Shown here: positions 5,830-12,230 of the stretch, in pieces
How positions within the stretch are numbered: the stretch's first letter is position 1
Layout of the letters: each line of letters opens with the position of its first letter
Assembly (NCBI GenBank): GCA_902470925.1
Contig: CABRIF010000077.1
Location: forward strand, 1-12,230
Source of the DNA: an uncultured Collinsella sp.
GTDB lineage: Bacteria > Actinomycetota > Coriobacteriia > Coriobacteriales > Coriobacteriaceae
Reading direction: 5' to 3'
Length of the DNA: 12,230 bases
Notes under the pieces: generated by a model
What the model was told of the DNA's origin: nothing
Seen by the model: only the letters and a program-made list of their open reading frames with translations
Databases searched by the model: none
Made by a program: the position numbers and the translations under genes

Positions 5830-8800
5830 TTACCGGCGACGGCGACGGAAGCCGCCGACAGCCACGGCGCCCACGCCGGCAAGCGACGCGGCAGCCGTGA
5901 CAATCGCAGCCGCATCCCCGGTGGCGGGCAGGCCCGAGCCCTTGCCCTTGCCGGAACCGCCGTTGCCCTGGTTCTGGGCGCCACCCTGGTTGCTGCCGGC
6001 ACCGTTGTCGCCGCCGGGCTTCTGGCCCTGATCGGAGCCGCCCTGGTCACCGCCGGGCTGTCCGCCCTGGCCGTGATCGTCGCCGCCCTGGCCATGGTCG
6101 TCGCCGCCGGGCGCCGCAGCCACGCTCACGGTAAACGTTGCCTGCTTGCCTTCGTAGCCAACCGTCACCTCAATAACCTGACCGGCCGGAAGCTCGGTTC
6201 CCACCGCCGGGTCGAAGGTGAACGCATCGGCGTTGTCGGCCGTGTAGGCGATCTCGTGCGTGCTGTCGTCGGTCATGGTGGCAACAAGCACCAGGCCCGT
6301 CGGATCGAACGCCTCGCCCGCCTTATACACCTTCTTGGCAGGCGTGCCCTCCTTCACCGCGATGCCCGCGAGCTCGGGCTTGAGCTCAATCGTAAACGTG
6401 CGCTCCACCGTGCCGGAGTACTGCCCGATGCCCTCGATGGTCACCGTGGCCTCGCCCGGCGCCGTGGCGTTCGCGAACGTCATGAGGTAGTCCACGCCGT
6501 AGGTGAGCGTCTTGTCGCCATGCGTGAGCACCTCGTCGAGCGCCAGCGCGTCAACCGGATGCTGCTCGTCCACACGCCCGACCGCAACCTTGCCGGGAAC
6601 CGTCACGGAGACGGAGTCGGCGTCGGCAATGCTCACTGTCTCGCGTGCCTGACGCAGGCGAATCTCGGCTGCGGAGAAGAACACCGCGCCGCTGTCGGAC
6701 TGCGTCTCGGTGGCGTTCAGGCGGAAGAACTTCGCCCGCACCGGCTCGGTGAACGGCGCCACCTTCCAGTCCTTGTTGTTCTCCCAGCTACCCTTGGCCG
6801 CCGTCTTCCAGGTCTGGCCATCGGAGCTGTACTCGACCTCATAGCCGGTCGCAACGCCGTTCACGCTCGAATCCTGACGCGGCAGGTAGCGCAGCGCATC
6901 GATGGTCGCCTCCTCGGGCAGCTCCATCTTGACCCACATGTCCTTCTGCGGACCGCCGGCCCACGCGGAGTGGTACTTGGTGCCCGGGTTCTTGTCGAAG
7001 GCCAACCGCACGGGCTCGGGCGACTGCGTCAGCTGCTCGCTGCCCGCCGTGTTCTTGGTCATCTTCTCAACCGGGTAGTCGCGGCTGTCATCGTCGGCAG
7101 GTAGGTCGAACGCATCGTCGGCGTCCGCCCCGAGCTGGATGGTGAACGCACCGCGCTTCGCGTGGTCCTCGGATTCCAGCAGGATCTTGATCGCACCCTC
7201 GTGCGCGGGCAGGACGGTCACCGCGGCGTTGCCGGCGCCGACCGCCTCCACCTCGGCCACGATGGCGCGCGTGGAGTACGTGCCGCTCGCCAGGATCGCG
7301 TCGGACAGCTCCACGCCGTTCACCGTGAGCGCATCGAGCTCAGCAGCGCTGTTGGTGGTATAGCTGCCCTCGGCCTTCATGAGCTGCACCTCAGTAATAC
7401 CGGTACACGGCTTCATGGAGCCACCGAGCTGCACGTCGGCGTTCGTCACGCGGATGCGCACGAACGTGGCGGTAACCGGGGCGAACTCGTAGGTGTAGGT
7501 CTTGACGCGCTCGTGCTCGGCACCGATCTTCTCGGTGGTAGCGACCTTTGTCCAGGCCTTGCCGTCCTCGGAGACCTCCAGCACCGTGGTGCCGGCCTTG
7601 GGCCAACGCGCCGAGGCGGTGTCCTGGAAGAAGTCGATCTTCGCCTGGCCCAAGCGCTGCTGGGTGGCGTACTCGAAGGTGATCGCGGCGGTGTTGTGGC
7701 CCTGCTGCGAATACTGCCAGTTGGTCCAGCAGCTCTTGTTCGCGCCGCCGTCCGGATTCGGGTCGTGGGCGGTCTTGCCGTCGCGGATGGCCTCAAGGGT
7801 ATCCGACTGGCTCGCCTGCGGGACGTCCTGGGTGAGCGTCAGCGCATCGGGAGCGACGTTGGCCCCGATGGCAACCTGCTCGGCCTGCACGCGCACGGAG
7901 GCCTCAACCTTGACGTCCTTGCCGAACACGTTCGCCGTGCCGGCAACCTTCACGGTGCCGACCTCACCGAAGGCGCCGTCCTTCGGCGTCTCCCACGTCA
8001 CCGGGAAGGACGCGTTGATGATGGTGCCGTCGGCCAGCACCGCGGGGCGCGACGCCGGCAACGCGACCGTCTGCGCGCCGCGCTGCACGGTGGTCGAGTA
8101 GTTGAGCAGCGCCGCGACGTCCTCGAGGACCGTGACGTTCATGGTCACCGGAACACCGTCGACGGTGCCGTCCAGAGTGAACGTGCCGTTCTGGCCGAGC
8201 GCGCCCTCGGGCACCGCGCCCCACGCAACGGGCTTCTCCTCCTGCGTGCCGTCCGTATAGCGAACGATGATGCTCTGGGGCAGCGTCAGCTCGCTGCCCT
8301 TCTTCACATACTGGTAGCGCGAATACACCAGGCTGTCGACCGTCTTGCCCTGGCCGTGCCCACCGTCCTCGGCGGCCGCGGCCTGAATGGTCACCGTTGC
8401 GGCCTGCAGCCCGTCGGCGGTTGCCGTCACCGTGATGGGGCCGGCGTCCTTGCCGGAGCGCACGATCGCCACCAGCTGGCCGGAGAAGGCCTTGCGGTTG
8501 TTGTCGCGGAACGACTGGTGATCGGGCGAGGAGCCGTTGTCCATGCCGGCCAGCGTGCCGCCCTCAACCTGAACGGTCACCTTGTTCGCCGCGTCCGGCA
8601 CGATGTTGCCGCCCTGGTCGCACACGTCGATGGTGACATAGGACAGGTCGGTGCCGTCGGCGACGATCTGGGTGCGGTCGGCCGCAGCGGTGAGCTTCGC
8701 GGCCTTGCCGGTGGTGGTCACGCTCTGGCGGCCATCCCACTCGTCCGCGTTCGAGGTGTCGATCGGCTGGCCCTGCTCGTCGTAGGCCTTGGCGGTGATG

Positions 8801-11154
8801 GTACCCTCCTCGAAGGGGACCATCCAGGTGAGGTAGAGGTTCCTGTGGGTCGTCTCGTCCTTGCCGGCGCCCTCGTAGATCTGATAGCTGTACTGGCCGC
8901 CCTGGCTGCGCTTCTTGGTGAACTTCTTGCGTCCCAGGGACTTCTGCTCGCCGGACTTGGTGGTGAGCACCAGCTCGACCTCGGGCGCGTCGGTGTACAC
9001 GACGACCGGCACTTCCTTCTTGCTGCCGCTCTTATACACCACGTTCTCGTTCCACGCGGGCAGCACATGCAGCGTATGCGTGGCGTCGTTCCACTGGCTC
9101 TGGTAGAAGTAGTAGCTGTCCTTGGGCAGGCCCGCGGTGTCGATGATGCCGAAGTAGGAGTTCTTGGACGATGGCCACGGACCCTGCTTGCCCGCGGCCG
9201 TGCCGTTCCACGGCGTGGGCTCACCCAGGTAGTCGAAGCCGGTCCACACGTACTCGCCGGCCACGAAGTCGCGGGTGATCGTGTCGTACCAGGCCTGCGA
9301 GGCGGTGTGCCCCCAGCCCACGCGCGAACGGTCGTAGGAGGTCAGCTGCTGGGTCGAGTCATCCTTGAGGTATGTATCGCCCGCGCTGCCGAGCACGTTG
9401 TAGATGCCGCGGCTGTTCACGGCCGAGGCGGTCTCGGAGCCGTAGATCATCCAGGTCGGGTTGTTGCGGTGCACCTGGTCGTAGCGGTTGCCGTCCATGT
9501 AGTTGAAGCCCACCATGCCGTTCGCGTCGGCGATGCCCTGCGGGTTCAGCTCGGTGCTTCCGCCCTTATGCTTGTTGTCGCCGGTCGTGACGGGACGCGT
9601 GGTGTCGAGCGCCTGTACCCAGTCGATCAGGTTCTTCTGCACGGTCTTGAAGTTCCTGATGCCGCTGGTGCCCTCGTTCATCTCGTTGCCGAGCGACCAC
9701 ATAATCACCGACGGGGCATTGATGTCGCGCATCACGCTCTGCTCGAGGTCGAACTGCGCCCAGGTCTTGTTGGACACGCTGCCCACCAGGCCCGACTCGC
9801 CCATCTGCTTGCTGAAGAAGCGCGCATAGTCCTTGTTGTTGAGGTTCTTGGGCGCCGTCCAGCCGTCGAACATCTCATCGTTCACCAGCATGCCCTGCTC
9901 GTTGCAGATCTCGATCAGCTCGCGGGCCGGAGTGTTGTGCGAGGTGCGGATGGAGTTGCAGCCCATCTCCTTCAAGATCCTCACCTGGCGCTCCAGCGCG
10001 GCACGGGTGGACACCGAGCCCAGCGCGCCCTGGTCGTGGTGCAGGCAGACGCCCTTGATCTTCATGGGTTCGCCGTTGAGGGCAAAGCCCTTGTTCGCGT
10101 CGTTGGTGAAGTAGCGAAAGCCGAACTCCACGTCGTAGGTGTCGACGGTGTTCCCGTCGACGACGACCTCGGTGCGCACCGTGTAGAGGTTCGGGTCATC
10201 CAGGCCCCACAGCTTCGGGTTCGCCGCGGTGAGCTCGGAGTCGATCTTCTTGGAGGCGCCGGGCTCGATCGAGACGGCCTGCGTGGTCACCGAGCCGATC
10301 GCCGCATCCGCCGTGCCGCCGCGCGGGAAGACGGTCTGCTTGAGGACCACCGAGGCGGCCGCCTTGCCGTCGTTTTGCACCGTGGTGGCGATTGCGGTCT
10401 TCACGCTGGACGCGGTCTGCGCGGACAGCTCCGGCGTGGTGACGACCATGCCGTTGCGGGCCACGTGCACCGGATCGGTCACGATGAGGTCCACGTCGCG
10501 CCCGATGCCCGAGCCCGAATACCAGCGGCTCGAGGGGGTCTCGTGGTTCACCTTGACGGCCACGACGTTCTGCTCGCCCACCTTCACCTGGTCGGTGATG
10601 TCAATGGCGAACGGCGTGTAGCCATAGGGGTGCGTGCCCACCCGCTTGCCGTTCACGTAGACGGTCGCATCCATGTAGACGCCGTCGAAGCTGATGGTCA
10701 CGCGCTTGCCGGCCAGGTCGGCGCCCACCTGGAACGCCTTGCGGTACCAGCCGATGCCGCCGAGCTTGTAAGCGCTTTCCGCCTCGCCCGACGTCGTGTA
10801 GTCCTGGTCGATGCTGTAGTCGTGCGGAACGTCCACATGCTCCCAGGACGAATCGTCGAATGCAGGGTCCTCGGCGCCCGACGCGTCACCGAGGTAGAAC
10901 TTCCAGTTCTTGTTGAAGCTCTGAGTGCGCGTCGCAGGGTCTGCAACTGAGTTTACGTAAACAACTTCGGGTGCAGAACTCATCTGCGTGGACGATTGCG
11001 AGCGCACCGTGGGCGATGCGTCCTGCTGCGCCCATGCCGTCGCGGTCGGTCCCGCGAGCACGAGCGCGCCGATCGCGGCCGCCAGCCGCCCCCGCCGCAG
11101 GGGATGCTGCGTGCGCAGGCCTCGCGGCGCTCTGCTGTTGAGTGCCAATACCAT
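5830..11154 (-). CDS. Secreted, cell-wall-anchored multidomain GH2 beta-galactosidase (LPATG)
   Basis: This exo-acting glycosidase probably removes terminal beta-galactose from lactose, galacto-oligosaccharides or host glycans at the cell surface. The product is 1774 aa, comparable to BgaA and BbgIII. ATG 11154 is preceded by GGGAGGAG ending six bases upstream; ATG 11226 lacks this. Signal peptide: residues 1-42, likely cut AWA/QQ. The GH2 sugar-binding (about 76-225), Ig-like (to about 350) and TIM-barrel (about 355-660) domains follow. Likely acid/base is E491 (SLGNE) and nucleophile E574 (YGSET); WTGFDYLGEPTPW at 637-649 is typical of beta-galactosidases. Then come GH2 C-terminal Ig modules (to about 925), two Big_4-like modules (about 936-1090), a discoidin/CBM32-like module (about 1098-1265), a second (about 1350-1502), and Ig-like modules (to about 1680). 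A Gly/Asp/Gln-rich linker leads to LPATG (1742-1746), a hydrophobic stretch and RRRRR. The module borders are estimates. Confidence 0.95.
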   Translation of the reverse strand: MVLALNSRAPRGLRTQHPLRRGRLAAAIGALVLAGPTATAWAQQDASPTVRSQSSTQMSSAPEVVYVNSVADPATRTQSFNKNWKFYLGDASGAEDPAFDDSSWEHVDVPHDYSIDQDYTTSGEAESAYKLGGIGWYRKAFQVGADLAGKRVTISFDGVYMDATVYVNGKRVGTHPYGYTPFAIDITDQVKVGEQNVVAVKVNHETPSSRWYSGSGIGRDVDLIVTDPVHVARNGMVVTTPELSAQTASSVKTAIATTVQNDGKAAASVVLKQTVFPRGGTADAAIGSVTTQAVSIEPGASKKIDSELTAANPKLWGLDDPNLYTVRTEVVVDGNTVDTYDVEFGFRYFTNDANKGFALNGEPMKIKGVCLHHDQGALGSVSTRAALERQVRILKEMGCNSIRTSHNTPARELIEICNEQGMLVNDEMFDGWTAPKNLNNKDYARFFSKQMGESGLVGSVSNKTWAQFDLEQSVMRDINAPSVIMWSLGNEMNEGTSGIRNFKTVQKNLIDWVQALDTTRPVTTGDNKHKGGSTELNPQGIADANGMVGFNYMDGNRYDQVHRNNPTWMIYGSETASAVNSRGIYNVLGSAGDTYLKDDSTQQLTSYDRSRVGWGHTASQAWYDTITRDFVAGEYVWTGFDYLGEPTPWNGTAAGKQGPWPSSKNSYFGIIDTAGLPKDSYYFYQSQWNDATHTLHVLPAWNENVVYKSGSKKEVPVVVYTDAPEVELVLTTKSGEQKSLGRKKFTKKRSQGGQYSYQIYEGAGKDETTHRNLYLTWMVPFEEGTITAKAYDEQGQPIDTSNADEWDGRQSVTTTGKAAKLTAAADRTQIVADGTDLSYVTIDVCDQGGNIVPDAANKVTVQVEGGTLAGMDNGSSPDHQSFRDNNRKAFSGQLVAIVRSGKDAGPITVTATADGLQAATVTIQAAAAEDGGHGQGKTVDSLVYSRYQYVKKGSELTLPQSIIVRYTDGTQEEKPVAWGAVPEGALGQNGTFTLDGTVDGVPVTMNVTVLEDVAALLNYSTTVQRGAQTVALPASRPAVLADGTIINASFPVTWETPKDGAFGEVGTVKVAGTANVFGKDVKVEASVRVQAEQVAIGANVAPDALTLTQDVPQASQSDTLEAIRDGKTAHDPNPDGGANKSCWTNWQYSQQGHNTAAITFEYATQQRLGQAKIDFFQDTASARWPKAGTTVLEVSEDGKAWTKVATTEKIGAEHERVKTYTYEFAPVTATFVRIRVTNADVQLGGSMKPCTGITEVQLMKAEGSYTTNSAAELDALTVNGVELSDAILASGTYSTRAIVAEVEAVGAGNAAVTVLPAHEGAIKILLESEDHAKRGAFTIQLGADADDAFDLPADDDSRDYPVEKMTKNTAGSEQLTQSPEPVRLAFDKNPGTKYHSAWAGGPQKDMWVKMELPEEATIDALRYLPRQDSSVNGVATGYEVEYSSDGQTWKTAAKGSWENNKDWKVAPFTEPVRAKFFRLNATETQSDSGAVFFSAAEIRLRQARETVSIADADSVSVTVPGKVAVGRVDEQHPVDALALDEVLTHGDKTLTYGVDYLMTFANATAPGEATVTIEGIGQYSGTVERTFTIELKPELAGIAVKEGTPAKKVYKAGEAFDPTGLVLVATMTDDSTHEIAYTADNADAFTFDPAVGTELPAGQVIEVTVGYEGKQATFTVSVAAAPGGDDHGQGGDDHGQGGQPGGDQGGSDQGQKPGGDNGAGSNQGGAQNQGNGGSGKGKGSGLPATGDAAAIVTAAASLAGVGAVAVGGFRRRRR
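6062..6103. repeat. 21-bp tandem repeat in the wall-spanning linker
   Basis: CCGCCCTGGCC(G/A)TG(A/G)TCGTCG occurs twice head to tail (6062-6082 and 6083-6103). It encodes GGDDHGQ twice in the hydrophilic linker before the LPATG signal. Such linkers span the peptidoglycan, and copy number can vary by slippage without a frameshift. Confidence 0.8.
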
Positions 11155-11189
11155 GTGTCTCCTCCCCGCCCGGTGCAGCGAGCAATCCG

Positions 11190-11220
11190 GGCACTTGAGA
11201 TGCAGCTGGACAGAAGTGCC
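11190..11220. promoter_or_regulatory. Inverted repeat in the beta-galactosidase leader
   Basis: GGCACTT (11190-11196) and AAGTGCC (11214-11220) are perfect inverted repeats with a 17-base loop, about 35-65 bases upstream of the start codon. This could be a leader hairpin or a repressor site; a chance match cannot be excluded. Confidence 0.3.
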
Positions 11221-11285
11221 AGTCATACAGACTCAGGGTATCGCGCGGGCGTGCGCGCACCAGGGGCTATCGGCGAACGGACGGT

Positions 11286-11314
11286 TTTATCCCGTGAACG
11301 TACTCAGTTCTTAA
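11286..11314 (-). promoter_or_regulatory. Candidate proximal promoter of the beta-galactosidase
   Basis: On the minus strand, TTAAGA (11314-11309) and GATAAA (11291-11286) are separated by exactly 17 bases and each match four of six consensus positions. Transcription would start near 11279, giving a leader of about 125 bases. Confidence 0.35.
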
Positions 11315-11410
11315 ACAAACGGTGGAGGGAGGGCGCACGGACAGGCACGAGCCAACAAGAGCCGGAAGATGTGCACAGGCGAATGCGAGCCAGCGCGAGC
11401 CGGGCATACA

Positions 11411-11438
11411 TATATATGCGCGCCCAAAACGCTTGCAA
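11411..11438 (-). promoter_or_regulatory. Candidate distal promoter of the beta-galactosidase overlapping a repeat
   Basis: On the minus strand, TTGCAA (11438-11433) is followed after 16 bases by TATATA (11416-11411). The -35 hexamer lies inside the first ACGCTTGC repeat, so a protein bound to the repeat would overlap the promoter. The leader would be about 250 bases, longer than from the proximal candidate. Confidence 0.35.
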
Positions 11439-11465
11439 AAAGACGCTTGCAAAAAAGACGCTTGC
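11429..11465. promoter_or_regulatory. Three direct repeats of ACGCTTGC, possible operator array
   Basis: ACGCTTGC occurs at 11429-11436, 11443-11450 and 11458-11465. The copies are 14 and 15 bases apart and separated by A5-A6 tracts and AG. The first copy sits in AAACGCTT, which fits the AAnCGnTT core common to LacI-family operators; the other two read AGACGCTT. Regulation of the divergent glycosidase by a LacI-type sugar sensor is plausible but inferred. Confidence 0.45.
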
Positions 11466-11629
11466 CTTGAAGTCAACTCCAAGTCCTAGCATGAATGACG
11501 ACGCGCGGGAGAGGTGCACCGGACCGTGCGCACAGCACACCCATCCAGCACGAACCGCATGACCGAGCCCACAGCCATCCCGCGTGCGCGCGCAAGCTCG
11601 ATACCGGTTCCCTACACAAGGAGCGTTTC

Positions 11630-12133
11630 ATGAAGAAGATGCTGATTGTCTACTACACCTATTCCCACGGCAACACCGCCTGGGTGGCCGAGCGCCTCCA
11701 GGAAGCCACCGGCGCGGACCTGGTGCAGATCGAAACCGTCGAGCCCTACCCCGACGAGTACAACGACACGGTCGACCAGGCCAAGCGCGAGATCGAGGCC
11801 GGATACCTGCCGGCCATCGAAGCCGTGCGCGCAAACCCGGACGACTACGACGTCGTTGCCATCGGCACGCCCACCTGGTGGTACACCATGGCGCCGGCCG
11901 TGCGCACCTTCATCGAGCAGCATGCCTGGGCGGGCAAGACCGTCATCCCCTTCGCCACCGATGCCGGCTGGATGGGAACGGTCCTGGACGACATCGCGGA
12001 CGCCTGCACCGGCGCCGAGGCGGCGGCGCCCTTCGAGGTGCGCTTCGACACGGGCGGCGGCGATACGCTCGTCACCGGCGAACATGAGGTCGACGCTTGG
12101 TGCGGCACGGTGAGCCGCCTGTTGCAGGCCTAG
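11630..12133 (+). CDS. Flavodoxin
   Basis: This is a small FMN-binding electron carrier of 167 aa, a normal length for the family. The protein begins MKKMLIVYYTYSHGNTAWVAE; TYSHGNT at residues 10-16 is the phosphate-binding loop, in the position of the usual S/T-x-T-G-N-T motif. GTPTWWYTMAPAVRTFI at 79-95 is the second conserved flavin-side segment and resembles the Flavodoxin_4 group. ATG 11630 is chosen because AAGGAG ends six bases upstream and the fold begins right there; the frame is open back to 11495 but those 45 residues are not flavodoxin-like. It is divergent from the beta-galactosidase. The physiological partner is not shown by the sequence. What follows downstream is lost at the contig end. 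Confidence 0.93.
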   Translation: MKKMLIVYYTYSHGNTAWVAERLQEATGADLVQIETVEPYPDEYNDTVDQAKREIEAGYLPAIEAVRANPDDYDVVAIGTPTWWYTMAPAVRTFIEQHAWAGKTVIPFATDAGWMGTVLDDIADACTGAEAAAPFEVRFDTGGGDTLVTGEHEVDAWCGTVSRLLQA

Positions 12134-12184
12134 GCATTCGGCGCCAACAGGCTGTCGCTGCGGTATATTTACGCTGTGCACACC

Positions 12185-12217
12185 CTGTCTCTTATACACA
12201 TCTGACGCTGCCGACGA
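12185..12217. other. Illumina Nextera transposase adapter (artefact)
   Basis: CTGTCTCTTATACACATCT (12185-12203) is the Tn5 mosaic end and GACGCTGCCGACGA (12204-12217) completes the reverse complement of the Nextera Read 1 adapter, all 33 bases without mismatch. It is library DNA, not genome. Confidence 0.98.
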
Positions 12218-12230
12218 TACTCCTTGTGTA
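12218..12230. other. i5 sample index and start of the P5 adapter (artefact)
   Basis: TACTCCTT (12218-12225) is the reverse complement of AAGGAGTA, the Nextera i5 index I know as S507/N507. GTGTA (12226-12230) then begins the reverse complement of the P5 flow-cell adapter. The order adapter, index, P5 is exactly that of a Nextera read-through. Confidence 0.93.

Larger units (their letters stand above)
11155..11629. other. Divergent regulatory region between the beta-galactosidase and flavodoxin genes
   Basis: This 475-base gap holds no convincing gene. It contains a hairpin (11190-11220), two promoter candidates for the beta-galactosidase, an AT island (CATATATATG, 11409-11418), three ACGCTTGC repeats (11429-11465) and the flavodoxin ribosome site. 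I see no good promoter for the flavodoxin. Confidence 0.6.

Noticed and set aside
5659..7104. Open frame of 481 codons on the plus strand
   Set aside because: It is antisense to the 3' part of the beta-galactosidase and starts inside the degenerate repeats; no recognisable family.
7162..10950. Open frame of 1262 codons on the plus strand
   Set aside because: It lies wholly opposite the beta-galactosidase, has no ribosome site, is rich in His/Arg/Val/Gly/Leu without domain signals, and arises because GC-rich coding DNA has few antisense stops.
11495..11629. N-terminal extension of the flavodoxin
   Set aside because: The frame is open but has no ribosome site; AAGGAG directly precedes ATG 11630, where the flavodoxin fold begins.
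11612..12199. Open frame of 195 codons on the minus strand beginning MYKRQ
   Set aside because: The start lies in the Nextera adapter and the body is antisense to the flavodoxin; a known assembly artefact.

Overview
The window is GC-rich bacterial DNA, around two thirds G+C by eye. It carries a sortase-anchored surface enzyme (LPATG signal), a standalone Hsp20 and strong Shine-Dalgarno sites. This fits a high-GC Gram-positive gut bacterium. A Collinsella-like member of the Coriobacteriia is my best guess from the overall look of the proteins, but nothing in the window proves it. The last 46 bases are Illumina Nextera library adapter, including a recognisable i5 index, so the natural sequence stops at about 12184 and the right edge is a contig end.

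Layout. At 40-1764 (-) lies tilS, a tRNA-Ile lysidine synthetase. It is divergent from a YycJ/WalJ-type metallo-beta-lactamase-fold hydrolase at 1862-2929 (+), whose N-terminus is extended by about 80 residues of repetitive, low-complexity sequence. A perfect 14-bp hairpin at 2974-3007 sits between this gene and the convergent hsp20 (3054-3482, -). From 3483 to 4378 there is almost 900 bases of gene-free, more AT-rich DNA. It holds a 25-bp inverted repeat (arms 3917-3941 and 4087-4111) resembling a small non-autonomous element, and two hairpins just upstream of a lone HNH endonuclease (4379-5431, +). The HNH gene has clearly lower GC than its neighbours and looks like imported defence or mobile DNA. 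The gap 5432-5829 holds a strong hairpin and five degenerate copies of a 15-base motif.

The window is dominated by a 1774-residue secreted, cell-wall-anchored GH2 beta-galactosidase (5830-11154, -). It carries discoidin/CBM32-like modules, Ig-like modules, a Gly/Asp/Gln-rich linker and an LPATG anchor, and probably strips galactose from lactose, oligosaccharides or host glycans at the cell surface. A 475-base regulatory region follows, with three spaced copies of ACGCTTGC that resemble LacI-family sites. A divergent flavodoxin gene (11630-12133, +) comes next, then the adapter.

How the genes relate. No operon lies fully inside the window; every neighbouring pair is divergent, convergent or separated by a long gap. 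tilS, the MBL hydrolase, hsp20 and flavodoxin are housekeeping or stress genes. The beta-galactosidase and the HNH gene are the accessory elements. I see no tRNA, rRNA, CRISPR array, transposase or prophage gene. Several very long open frames (up to 1262 codons) opposite the beta-galactosidase are composition-driven shadows.
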